A stretch of DNA of 8,916 nucleotides from CAYGZA01 sp964354135 (lineage in GTDB: Bacteria > Planctomycetota > Planctomycetia > Pirellulales > Thermoguttaceae). Below, in pieces: positions 1-6,511 of this stretch. The stretch is taken from the NCBI GenBank assembly GCA_964354135.1, contig CAYGZA010000287.1, forward strand, positions 1-8,916, written 5' to 3'. Below the pieces are notes generated by a model. It did not search any database and was not told the DNA's origin. It saw only the letters and a list, made by a program, of their open reading frames with translations. A program made the translations under genes and the position numbers. How positions within the stretch are numbered: the first letter of the stretch is position 1; the number at the start of each line of letters is the position of its first letter.

Positions 1-923
1 GTGTCGCCCGAGTCCTTGACCAGCCACGTGGCCGCGGCGTGCTCGATCTTCAAGGCGGAGAAGGTGCCGCTGATGGCGTGGCAGCCGATGTCGCCGAGGG
101 CCCCGGTCCCAAAATCCCACCAGCCGCGCCACACAAAAGGCTGATAGACGCTCTTGCCCTGGAACTTGCCTTCCTTGTACGTGCCCAGGTACGGACGCTC
201 CGGGGCCGGGCCCAGCCAGGCGTCCCAGTGGAGACTCTTGGGCACCGGGTCCGACCCTGCCGGCCGGTTTCCGCCCTGCGGCCACCAGAATCGCGCGGCG
301 ATTCCCGGCCGGTCGGTCCAGACGTGGACCGCCGTGACGTTGCCGATCGCGCCGGCCCAAATGAACTCGCACAACAGGCGCCATCCCTCGCCGGCGCGGC
401 CCCCGTTGCCCATCTGCGTGGCGACCTTGTGCTCCCGGGCAGCGAGCGTAAGCTGCCGGGCCTCGTGGACGTTGTGCGTGAGCGGCTTTTCGCAGTAGAC
501 GTGCTTGCCGCGCTTGATGGCCATCATCGACGCCGGGGCGTGATGGTGGTCGGGCGCCGACACGACGACCGCGTCGATCTGGCCGCTCATCTTGTCGAAC
601 AACTCCCGGTAGTCGGCAAACCGCTTGGGGAGCGGCCTGGCGGCGCTGGCGTCCTTGTACGTCTTCTCGACGTGCCGCAGGCAGCCCTCCATCGCACCCT
701 CCGAGGCGTCACAAATGGCCACCAGGTTCTCCTGGAGCGACGGATCGATGTGGGCCCCGCCACGCCCGCCCACGCCGATCCCGGCGATGTTGAGTTTTTC
801 GTTGGCGGCATAGCTGGTCGCCGCCGACTTGGCGCTAGCGTAGACCAGCCGCGACGGGATGATCGTAACCCCGGCGCCGATCGCGCAGGACTTCAGGAAA
901 TCACGACGTTTCATGGAAGGCAT
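1..923 (-). CDS. Gfo/Idh/MocA family oxidoreductase, Tat-exported (3' end off window)
   Basis: Predicted NAD(P)-dependent sugar or inositol-type dehydrogenase of the Gfo/Idh/MocA family; the substrate cannot be told. About 307 residues are present and the C-terminal end lies beyond the left edge. Seen: a twin-arginine signal at the N terminus (RRDFLK, residues 6-11, then a hydrophobic stretch to about 28), which implies folded export; a Rossmann glycine motif GIGVGGRGG at 48-56; and the family's conserved EKP motif in YCEKPLTH (143-150), with the lysine expected near the active site. The later WWDFGTGALGDIGCH stretch also fits the family. I chose the ATG at 923 because AAGGAG lies 6 bases upstream; the ATG at 914 would place it 15 bases away. 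The HEAT-repeat gene is divergent to it. Tat-exported members of this family are numerous in planctomycetes. Confidence 0.93.
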   Translation of the reverse strand, partial: MPSMKRRDFLKSCAIGAGVTIIPSRLVYASAKSAATSYAANEKLNIAGIGVGGRGGAHIDPSLQENLVAICDASEGAMEGCLRHVEKTYKDASAARPLPKRFADYRELFDKMSGQIDAVVVSAPDHHHAPASMMAIKRGKHVYCEKPLTHNVHEARQLTLAAREHKVATQMGNGGRAGEGWRLLCEFIWAGAIGNVTAVHVWTDRPGIAARFWWPQGGNRPAGSDPVPKSLHWDAWLGPAPERPYLGTYKEGKFQGKSVYQPFVWRGWWDFGTGALGDIGCHAISGTFSALKIEHAAATWLVKDSGD

Positions 924-999
924 GGTAGGCTCCTTGGGAGTAGGCAGTGGACGCAGAATGGGCTAGAATCCCACCGTTGTTCTTACCGGTTTATCCTCG

Positions 1000-1021
1000 G
1001 TCCCACGCCTCTCGTGGGAAC
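1000..1021. repeat. Degenerate copy of the 23-bp CCCACG..CGTGGG palindrome
   Basis: CCCACG and CGTGGG pair across a short CCTCT loop, with further G:C and T:A pairing outside and one unpaired base. Core and flanks match the perfect palindrome at 3713-3735 except for a base missing from the left arm and changes in the loop. Two copies in one window, both intergenic, suggest a dispersed short palindromic element. Confidence 0.55.
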
Positions 1022-1070
1022 GCAGTCAGTATCGACGTTGGCCGCTGGGGTGTCAACCCTCGGATTCGCG

Positions 1071-1099
1071 TTGACTTGCGCAGATCGGTGCCTTAGAAA
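1071..1099 (+). promoter_or_regulatory. Candidate sigma70-like promoter for the HEAT-repeat gene
   Basis: TTGACT (1071-1076, 5 of 6 to TTGACA), a 17-base spacer, then TAGAAA (1094-1099, 4 of 6 to TATAAT). It would give a leader of about 130 bases before the ATG at 1238. This rests on a motif match only. Confidence 0.3.
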
Positions 1100-1237
1100 G
1101 GGTATGCGGTCGGTTCGAGGGCCACGGCACGTTGTATTGCCTGTGCGTTGCGACGGCGGATGGAGGTAGGAGATAGAAGAGGGGAGACTGGAACGTTTGA
1201 CCGCCAAGGTACTTTTTCACACTCGGGGGCACGAGAG

Positions 1238-3673
1238 ATGAAACCCTTCCGGCTCTCGCTGGCTGTCACCTTCGCCGTCCTGGTCGTTTCCATCGGCCTC
1301 GGGCAAGAGCCGCAGTACCACGGAAAACCGCTGAGCTACTGGAAGGCCCAATTGGACGACAAGGAGCCGTCGCGCCGCGCCATGGCCGCGAGGGTCCTCG
1401 GCCGCATGGGGCCGAAGGCCAAGGAAGCGATTTCCGCGCTGGCCAAGAGTCTGCAGGACGAGTACTACTCTGTTCGCGAGGAAGCGGCCCACGCTTTGGC
1501 GAAGATGGAGCCCGAGGCCATGCCCGCACTTGAGGAAGTGCTTCACGATGGCAACAGCGACGCGCGCGAAGCGGCCCGCAGGAGTCTGGCACGGATGGGG
1601 CCGAAGGCGCTCCCGCTCCTGACGGGGCTGCTCCGCAACAGCGACTCGCAGGTGCGCCAGGCCGCCGCGAAGTGTTTGGGGGAGATCGGCGAGGAAGCGA
1701 AGGCTGCGGTCCCCGCCCTCATCGGGGCACTTCGTGACGCAGACGACGACGTGCGTGACGCTGCGGCAGGAGCGTTGGGTGAAATGGGGCCTGAGGCGAA
1801 GGCGGCCGTCCCGATCCTCGCCGAAATGGTTAAAGAGGATTCTCTGGTCGGGTTGACAGCCGCCGGTGTGCTCGGAGGGCTGGGCAAGGATGCCAAGGCA
1901 GCCGTCCCCATCCTAATAGCCTGCCTCGGAGGCGAGAACAGGGAAGCCCGCATCCACGCCGCCTATGCCCTGTACAACATGGGCGCCGAGGGCAAGCCGG
2001 CAGTTCCCGCGCTGGTGAAAATGCTTCGGGACGAGGACGGCCTCGTTCTGGCATACGCAACCATGGCGCTATCCGCCACGGGGGCCGATCCGAAGGTGGT
2101 GCTTCCGATCCTCATCGAACGGCTGCGCCACAAGTCCCCAGAGATCCGCGAGGCCGCCGCGCGCGGTTTGTCGAGATTCGGTGCTGCAGCCGAGGTCGCA
2201 ATCCCCGCGCTGGCGGAGTTGCTTCGCGACGGGAATGACGAGGTCCGCAATGCGGCCTCCGGTGCCCTGGGCTATCTGGGCAAACGGACCAACGCTGCCG
2301 TTTCGCTGGTCACCAAGTCGCTCCTCGACAAGAACCCAAAGGTCCGCCACGCCGCCGTCTACGCCCTGCAAATGATGGGCGCGGAGGCCAAGGACGCCAC
2401 GCCCGCCCTTATCGAGCGGCTTCGTGACGAGGACGCTTCTGTCCGCGCACAAGCCGTCTGGGCCCTAATCTGGATTGGCCCCGAGGCCAAGGCCGCGATC
2501 CCCGCCCTCATAGAATGCCTTGGGGACCCGGACTCCCACGTACGCTCCACGGCGGCGGACGCGTTGCGCGAGATAGGGCCGGATGCCGAAACGGTAATCC
2601 CGGCCTTCATCCGACTACTCCGGGACGAGGACTCGTCTGTGCGCCATGCTGCGGCCCGGGCCCTTTGCGACTTCGGACCGGAGGCCGAGGCCGCAAGACC
2701 CACACTGGCGGCACTCCTTCATGACGAGGATGAAAATGTACGCGGGGCCGCGCTCAGCGCGATGACGGCCATCGGGCCGGTGGGCAAGGACGCCGTGCCC
2801 GTGCTCATGCCATTGCTGCGGAGCGAACACTCCGATGTCCGGGAGGGTGCGGCTGAAGCCCTGGGGGAGATCGGGCCCGAGGCCAAGTCCGCCGTACCGG
2901 CCCTCATCGCACTGCTTCGCGACGAGGATAACGCGGTTCAGGGTGCCGCCGCGAGCACCCTGGGGATGATCGGCCCGCAGGCCAAGGCCGCCGTGCCTGC
3001 GCTCATCGAGTACATCCGGGACACGGACGATTTGGCGGCCGCCACGGCGTTGGGGCAGATCGGCCCAGAGGCCAAGGAGGCCATTCCGCTGCTCATGGAA
3101 TTGCTGGCTGACGACGATTCGCAATCGTGCCAGGTGGCGGCCGCGGCGCTTGGGGAGATGGGCCCAGACGCCAGGCGAGCCATTCCACGGCTCAAAGAAC
3201 TGCTCGGCGACAAGAAAGAGGGAATGGTCCGTTGCGCCGCCGCGGCAGCTCTGGCGGAGTTGGGCGAGACGAAGTCCGCCAAGACAGCGCTGATGGACAT
3301 GCTCCAAAGCAAGGAGGCCAAAGTCCGTCTGAAAGCCGCAACCACCTTGGCGTTCATGGGGGAAACGAAGGTCGCCAAGCCGGTCTTGATCGAGGCAGCG
3401 CGAGGTGACGATTCGGCGGGGCGCCTGCAAGCTGCACAGACCTTGGCCAAAACCGGAGAGGCGAAGGTTGCCACTTCATTACTTGTGGAAATGCTTCGGA
3501 CTAATCGGGATTCCGACCGTGCCTGGGCCGCGCAGTCCCTGGGCGAGATCGGCCCGGAGGCCAAGGCCGCCATCGGCCCCATCAGGGGACTGCTTAAGGA
3601 CAGAGATCGGCACGTCCGCCGCGCCGCCGCCGAGGCGCTGACGAAGATCGAGAAATCGGAACCCAAGAAGTAG
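1238..3673 (+). CDS. Secreted HEAT-repeat (PBS-lyase-like) solenoid protein
   Basis: An 811-residue protein built almost wholly of HEAT repeats, a fold that usually serves as a protein-binding scaffold; its partner is unknown. It starts with a signal peptide (MKPF, then a hydrophobic core to about residue 22) and has no lipobox cysteine, so it is probably periplasmic or secreted. After a GKPLSYW segment come about 24 tandem repeats, mostly 33 residues, of the type KAAVPALI..LRD.D..VR.AAA.ALGEIGPEA. Two early repeats and one near residue 600 are 30 residues long. Three near the C terminus are a 32-residue subclass ending GET or GEA in place of GPEA, and a GPEA-type repeat closes the array. No catalytic domain is visible. 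I chose the ATG at 1238 over the in-frame TTG at 1148 because it starts the signal peptide, although its ribosome binding site is weak. It is convergent with the next gene. Confidence 0.9.
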   Translation: MKPFRLSLAVTFAVLVVSIGLGQEPQYHGKPLSYWKAQLDDKEPSRRAMAARVLGRMGPKAKEAISALAKSLQDEYYSVREEAAHALAKMEPEAMPALEEVLHDGNSDAREAARRSLARMGPKALPLLTGLLRNSDSQVRQAAAKCLGEIGEEAKAAVPALIGALRDADDDVRDAAAGALGEMGPEAKAAVPILAEMVKEDSLVGLTAAGVLGGLGKDAKAAVPILIACLGGENREARIHAAYALYNMGAEGKPAVPALVKMLRDEDGLVLAYATMALSATGADPKVVLPILIERLRHKSPEIREAAARGLSRFGAAAEVAIPALAELLRDGNDEVRNAASGALGYLGKRTNAAVSLVTKSLLDKNPKVRHAAVYALQMMGAEAKDATPALIERLRDEDASVRAQAVWALIWIGPEAKAAIPALIECLGDPDSHVRSTAADALREIGPDAETVIPAFIRLLRDEDSSVRHAAARALCDFGPEAEAARPTLAALLHDEDENVRGAALSAMTAIGPVGKDAVPVLMPLLRSEHSDVREGAAEALGEIGPEAKSAVPALIALLRDEDNAVQGAAASTLGMIGPQAKAAVPALIEYIRDTDDLAAATALGQIGPEAKEAIPLLMELLADDDSQSCQVAAAALGEMGPDARRAIPRLKELLGDKKEGMVRCAAAAALAELGETKSAKTALMDMLQSKEAKVRLKAATTLAFMGETKVAKPVLIEAARGDDSAGRLQAAQTLAKTGEAKVATSLLVEMLRTNRDSDRAWAAQSLGEIGPEAKAAIGPIRGLLKDRDRHVRRAAAEALTKIEKSEPKK

Positions 3674-3712
3674 TGGCGCGCCGCCGTCGGGAGGACGCAC
3701 TCTGGTCGCTGA

Positions 3713-3735
3713 GTTCCCACGCTCCGCGTGGGAAC
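3713..3735. repeat. Perfect 23-bp palindrome between convergent genes (possible terminator)
   Basis: A 10-bp perfect stem, GTTCCCACGC paired with GCGTGGGAAC, around a TCC loop. It lies 39 bases after the HEAT gene stop and 10 bases beyond the stop of the convergent ADP-ribosylglycohydrolase-like gene. No T-run follows on either strand, so intrinsic termination is only possible, not shown. A degenerate copy at 1000-1021 suggests a dispersed repeat family. Confidence 0.75.
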
Positions 3736-3745
3736 CAGGGCGTGG

Positions 3746-5422
3746 TTACTCGGATTGTATGGATACCTCGGCCACGTGGCACGGGCTTCCTTCGCCTCGG
3801 GCGCCGGCCGCCTTGGGCTTGCCCATCACCTCCAGGGAAACGGTCCTGCCGGCCTGCTGGGAGAGGTCCACGTTGACCTCCAGCCAGCCGCCGTGAGCCG
3901 CGTCCGGGGTGACGGGCCTGGCCAGCAGCTCGATCCCGTCGGCCTTGACGGTCAAGTCCCAACCCTTGCCCTTCGGGGCACAACCGGCCGCAAGCCTCAG
4001 GGTGGTCTTCTTACCGGCGGGCACGGCCAGCCTCCTCGAGAGCACCCAGCCTGATTCGCTCTTTTCGCGGGCCGCCAGGACAAGGACGTCCTTCTTGCCT
4101 TGCCACTGCCGGAGCATCGAGCTGCGGCCCTCGTCGCCGTTGGCCAATGCCCAACCGGAGAGCAGCTTGGGAAGGGCCCATTTCAGGCCGGGATTGCGGA
4201 CCTTGGCCATCTCGTCGTCAGTGAAGAGGCTCCCGGCGATCGGGCCGGGGTGCTTGAGGTCCTCGAACCGGCTCGGCTTGGGTGCCTCGACGGGGATGAC
4301 GAAAACTTCCTCGCCGCCGGCGTCCTTCTCCACGCGCCCGCCTGCCTTGACCGCGGCCTGGCGCGCGAGCTTCTCGCACACGTTCACCAGCCCGGGGAAG
4401 TTGTAGGCCGTGTGGCTGAAAACGGCCTTCTGGTCCATCTTTCTGTAGAACCGGTCGGGCAGTCTCGACGTGCCCAGCGCGGTGAAGAGCACGCCGCCGG
4501 AGCTCGACGGATTGCAGTCGGAATCGCTCCCGCAGCGGCAGGAGATGATGATCGACTGGTCCGGGTCGCCGCCGCCGTAGAGCAGGCCCATGAGCACGAA
4601 CGCGCCTTCCAGCTTCACGTCCAGCGCGCTGATGTAGTAGTTGCGGTCCTTGCGGTATTTCCGATCGACCAACTCCCAGGTCTTCTCCCACTGCGGGTTC
4701 TCGCCGTGCCAGCGGACCATGTCGCGGACCATCTCGGCGTACATGCACTCGGACGGGATGCACTTCAGGCCGGCGTCGATGAGCTTGTGGATGTCCTTCT
4801 CGAAAAAGGCCTCGGCATACAGGGCGCCCATGAACTGGCCGGCATAGACGCCGTCGCCGTAGTTCATCAGCCGGCCGAATTTCTCGCCCAGGGCGATCAC
4901 GACGTTCGGCATGCCCGGGGCGATCAGGCCGGAGTAGTCGGCCTCGATCTGGTAGTCGATCGCGCCGGCGCAGTTGTGGAACTTGGGGTGGCTGGAATCG
5001 GGCGGCGCGATCCCGTTGCGGAGGTTGCGGCGTCCGGCGTCGTTGGCGACCCAGAGCGGGTAGCCGCTGTTGGCGAAATCGACTCCCGCCTGGCGGATCG
5101 ACACGTCGAAGCCGTGCTCTTCCATCGACCGCAGGAAGGTCATTTCGGTGTACAAGTCGTCCTGGCCGAAGGCGTCGTTGACCAAAGCGTCCCGGAACGG
5201 CGGCATGTCCTTCTCGGGCATGATCTGGCGGTAGCGGCCTTCGGTCGGGGCGCCCCACGAGACGCCGATGATCTGGCCGATCCACCCGGCCTTCATCTTG
5301 TCGCGGTACTCCTGGACCGGAAGACGGCGAACCGTCCGCTCGGCAGCCCGCGCCCACGACGCAGCCGATCCCAGGCACAGGACCAGGGGAAGAAGAAACA
5401 CGGGCTTCATTCGCGCGGACAT
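3746..5422 (-). CDS. Secreted ADP-ribosylglycohydrolase-fold protein with C-terminal extension
   Basis: A 558-residue protein of the ADP-ribosylglycohydrolase (DraG-like, all-helical, dinuclear metal) family, whose members cleave ADP-ribose or related N-/O-glycosidic bonds; the substrate here is unknown. Seen: a signal peptide (residues 1 to about 27, ending ARA), the family N-terminal helix GWIGQIIGVSWGAP (46-59), an acidic metal-site candidate QDDLYTEM (87-94), a glycine-rich segment NYGDGVYAG (187-195), and the second metal-site candidate GSDSDCNPSSSGG (297-309), close to the classic GDTDT-type motif. From about 415 a beta-rich domain follows that ordinary cytosolic members lack and that may bind carbohydrate. 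I chose the ATG at 5422 because GGGAGG lies 8 bases upstream; an in-frame GTG at 5449 has no such site. Secretion makes glycan breakdown more likely than reversal of intracellular protein ADP-ribosylation, but this is inference. Confidence 0.85.
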   Translation of the reverse strand: MSARMKPVFLLPLVLCLGSAASWARAAERTVRRLPVQEYRDKMKAGWIGQIIGVSWGAPTEGRYRQIMPEKDMPPFRDALVNDAFGQDDLYTEMTFLRSMEEHGFDVSIRQAGVDFANSGYPLWVANDAGRRNLRNGIAPPDSSHPKFHNCAGAIDYQIEADYSGLIAPGMPNVVIALGEKFGRLMNYGDGVYAGQFMGALYAEAFFEKDIHKLIDAGLKCIPSECMYAEMVRDMVRWHGENPQWEKTWELVDRKYRKDRNYYISALDVKLEGAFVLMGLLYGGGDPDQSIIISCRCGSDSDCNPSSSGGVLFTALGTSRLPDRFYRKMDQKAVFSHTAYNFPGLVNVCEKLARQAAVKAGGRVEKDAGGEEVFVIPVEAPKPSRFEDLKHPGPIAGSLFTDDEMAKVRNPGLKWALPKLLSGWALANGDEGRSSMLRQWQGKKDVLVLAAREKSESGWVLSRRLAVPAGKKTTLRLAAGCAPKGKGWDLTVKADGIELLARPVTPDAAHGGWLEVNVDLSQQAGRTVSLEVMGKPKAAGARGEGSPCHVAEVSIQSE

Positions 5423-5499
5423 CGTTCGGTCCTCCCTACCTTCGTTCACCCCGGCAGGAGCCTCGCCCCGAAGCGAGCCATACGGGCGATGCCGACAGA

Positions 5500-5685
5500 C
5501 TAACCCACGGGAAAGCGAATGTCAACAAACGGGGAACCACGCGGCGTAATAGCGTGCCCGGCGGCTACTTGGCAAGAGGAATCCTCGCCCGGCTCCAAGC
5601 GGATCCGCAGGCGATACCACGAGTCCGGCGCGACGAAGCCGGCGAACGCGGCGCTCGCGCCGTCGTCCATGCCCCTGGAGGTCAC
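5500..5685 (-). CDS. Small hypothetical ORF overlapping the antitoxin stop
   Basis: A 61-codon frame whose GTG start overlaps the stop of the upstream DUF104-like gene in a GTGA arrangement, as translationally coupled pairs do; an internal ATG at about 5670 is an alternative start. The product contains a DSWYRLRIRLEPGED segment but no family I recognise, and it does not look like a PIN or RelE toxin. It ends 77 bases before the start of the next gene. It could be a real small protein, a remnant of a toxin partner, or chance reading in GC-rich DNA. Only the overlap supports it. Confidence 0.3.
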   Translation of the reverse strand: MTSRGMDDGASAAFAGFVAPDSWYRLRIRLEPGEDSSCQVAAGHAITPRGSPFVDIRFPVG

Positions 5686-5942
5686 GTTCCCTCGGTCGTC
5701 ACAATAATGACCCGCGAGTGTTCCGGCAGTCTCACCGCGGGATCGAGGGGACGTACCAAGCCGTTCTCCACGACACCCGCCACGGCCAGGGGGCGCCGGC
5801 GGTGCGGACCGAGGTAAGCCTCCACGGACGAGGAAGGCGCGTCGGGCGGCAGGTCCAGGGGCGCCATCGGCGGCTCCGCGGCGATTGGCTCGTCTCGCGC
5901 TCGGCGGCCAGGGCTCCGCCGGTCAACTTCGGGGGTGGTCAT
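5682..5942 (-). CDS. DUF104/AF2212-like antitoxin family protein
   Basis: An 86-residue protein. Residues 52-84 contain VAGVVENGLVRPLDPAVRLP followed by EHSRVIIVTTE, matching the pattern of small DUF104/AF2212-like antitoxins (a beta-barrel-type fold; general form YENGVLKPLEPVDLPEGTRV). Such proteins normally neutralise an adjacent toxin. The first 50 residues are proline-, arginine- and alanine-rich, look disordered and are longer than usual for the family. The ATG at 5942 has AAGGA 7 bases upstream. The gene lies 12 bases after the stop of a BrnT-like toxin remnant and overlaps a 61-codon ORF downstream, so its present partner is unclear. It is probably an orphan antitoxin. Confidence 0.65.
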   Translation of the reverse strand: MTTPEVDRRSPGRRARDEPIAAEPPMAPLDLPPDAPSSSVEAYLGPHRRRPLAVAGVVENGLVRPLDPAVRLPEHSRVIIVTTEGT

Positions 5943-5954
5943 CGGGTGTTCCTT

Positions 5955-6050
5955 TCAATACGCAGTGATTACGAAGATGACGTCCGCCGCCGAGAGGCCG
6001 TGCGCGTCGATCTTCTGCAGGTTCTACTGGATCCACTTGAACTGCCTCAT
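5955..6050 (-). pseudogene. BrnT/DUF4258-like toxin remnant (nonsense codon and internal deletion)
   Basis: A 32-codon frame, read from an ATG at 6050, gives MRQFKWIQ, a TAG stop, then NLQKIDAHGLSAADV joined directly to IFVITAY and a TGA. The first part matches the N terminus of BrnT/DUF4258-type toxins (pattern W.EWN..KI..HG....E). A tryptophan TGG is expected exactly where TAG stands (6024-6026). The last part looks like the final beta strand and C terminus of such a protein (FVI.A.). The roughly 50-60 residue middle is missing. GGGGAGG lies about 10 bases before the ATG. Family assignment comes from short motifs and needs a profile search. Confidence 0.55.
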
Positions 6051-6075
6051 GCGCGGAATGCCTCCCCGCCCCGCG

Positions 6076-6138
6076 TCAGTGTCGAACCCGATGTTCGGTG
6101 CTATTTCGGAGATGCTTCAGAAGGGCGGACCGCTTCAT
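6076..6138 (-). pseudogene. hicA: hicA-like toxin remnant (N terminus only)
   Basis: The ATG at 6138 overlaps the hicB stop in an ATGA arrangement. It reads MKRSALLKHLRN, which resembles the first helix of HicA mRNA-interferase toxins (MKR..LL.HL..HGC), and then passes through unrelated residues to a TGA at 6076. The double-stranded RNA-binding-like core and the catalytic histidine region (G..H) are absent. The frame is 20 residues against a usual 60-80. I infer a gene cut by deletion. The short match means chance cannot be excluded, but position and overlap favour hicA. Confidence 0.5.
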
Positions 6139-6347
6139 ACGACCAGTTCGACTTCCGTGTAGTCAGGTGCAGCCGCCTTAATGGCGTCATCGCGGTTGAG
6201 CTGGAGAGCTTCCCGAAGCGCGTCCCGCAAGCTTTCAAGGAGTTTCTTCTCCGTGCGCTCTTGGCAGTTGACCCCCGGCACCTCTTCCACCCATCCGATC
6301 CACCAGTCGCCGTCTTTCTTCGTAAGTGCCGTGTAGCTGTTGGCCAT
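6135..6347 (-). CDS. hicB: HicB-family type II antitoxin
   Basis: A 70-residue protein with the compact HicB fold pattern: strand YTALTKKDGDWWIGWVEEVP (5-24), GVNCQERT (25-32), then the helix KLLESLRDALREALQLN (35-51). HicB antitoxins bind and block HicA, an mRNA-cleaving toxin, and often repress their own operon. This short form has no C-terminal DNA-binding domain. The ATG at 6347 was chosen for GGAGGT 7 bases upstream; the open frame extends back to 6401 without such a site. The usual partner should follow directly, but only a 20-codon hicA-like stub overlaps its stop, so the antitoxin appears to be orphaned. A candidate promoter lies just upstream. Confidence 0.8.
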   Translation of the reverse strand: MANSYTALTKKDGDWWIGWVEEVPGVNCQERTEKKLLESLRDALREALQLNRDDAIKAAAPDYTEVELVV

Positions 6348-6367
6348 GCCTGTTACCTCCGTCACCC

Positions 6368-6396
6368 ATGATACCACCGCCCGCCGCTCGCGTCTA
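6368..6396 (-). promoter_or_regulatory. Candidate sigma70-like promoter for hicB
   Basis: On the minus strand, TAGACG (6396-6391, 4 of 6 to TTGACA), a 17-base spacer, then TATCAT (6373-6368, 5 of 6 to TATAAT). The start point would fall next to the GGAGGT site, giving a very short leader. It lies between the attC-like palindrome and hicB, so hicB would not depend on read-through from the upstream gene. Confidence 0.4.
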
Positions 6397-6411
6397 TGCA
6401 CCGAACGATAA

Positions 6412-6509
6412 AGCTAACCCGCCGGGAACAGGCCGGCGCGAACAGCGTGGATTTTGGGATACGCTCAACTCGCCGGCCTGTTCCCGGTCGGGTTCAGCGT
6501 CTGGTTAGG
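6412..6509 (-). repeat. attC-like imperfect palindrome directly after the zinc-ribbon gene
   Basis: The arms 6416-6438 and 6471-6494 pair over 23 bases with a single extra base in one arm, around a 32-base centre that holds a further AGCGT/ACGCT pairing. Read on the minus strand, it begins with GCCTAAC (6509-6503), a full match to the integron core RYYYAAC, one base after the TGA of the upstream gene. It ends with GTTAGCT (6418-6412), 6 of 7 to GTTRRRY. The 98-base length is within the known attC range and the unpaired base resembles an attC extrahelical base. No integrase is in the window. A dispersed palindrome unrelated to integrons is the main alternative. Confidence 0.6.
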
Positions 6510-6511
6510 CA

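Larger units (their letters stand above)
924..1237. other. Divergent intergenic region without a gene
   Basis: These 314 bases lie between the divergent oxidoreductase and HEAT-repeat genes. They hold a degenerate palindrome (1000-1021) and one candidate plus-strand promoter (1071-1099). An open frame continuous with the HEAT gene extends back to a TTG at 1148, but it encodes a charged, low-complexity stretch that would bury the signal peptide, so I read it as untranslated leader. I found no convincing minus-strand promoter for the oxidoreductase. Confidence 0.6.

Noticed and set aside
39..1169. A 376-codon plus-strand open frame over the oxidoreductase
   Set aside because: It is antisense to a gene with clear Tat, Rossmann and EKP motifs; its product is arginine- and glycine-rich without a domain, as GC-rich antisense frames are.
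1148..1237. Extension of the HEAT gene to the TTG at 1148
   Set aside because: It would place 30 charged residues before a clear signal peptide; the purine-rich stretch here is better read as leader.
1238..3673. About 99-bp DNA periodicity as a possible tandem-repeat or CRISPR-like array
   Set aside because: The periodicity is that of 33-residue HEAT codons in one intact frame; units are diverged and there are no constant repeats with unique spacers.
2615..3720. Long minus-strand frames (271 and 260 codons) across the HEAT gene
   Set aside because: Their apparent repeats (GLGLRADLPQ types) mirror the HEAT codons on the other strand. No independent start site or domain is visible.
4100..5503. 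A 467-codon plus-strand frame and a 386-codon alternative minus frame over the ADP-ribosylglycohydrolase gene
   Set aside because: Both are shadows of a gene with a recognisable fold, signal peptide and ribosome binding site; their products have no recognisable domain.
5519..5817. Plus-strand small frames opposite the DUF104-like gene and its downstream ORF
   Set aside because: Arginine- and proline-rich, without ribosome binding sites or domains; they lie antisense to a better-supported gene.
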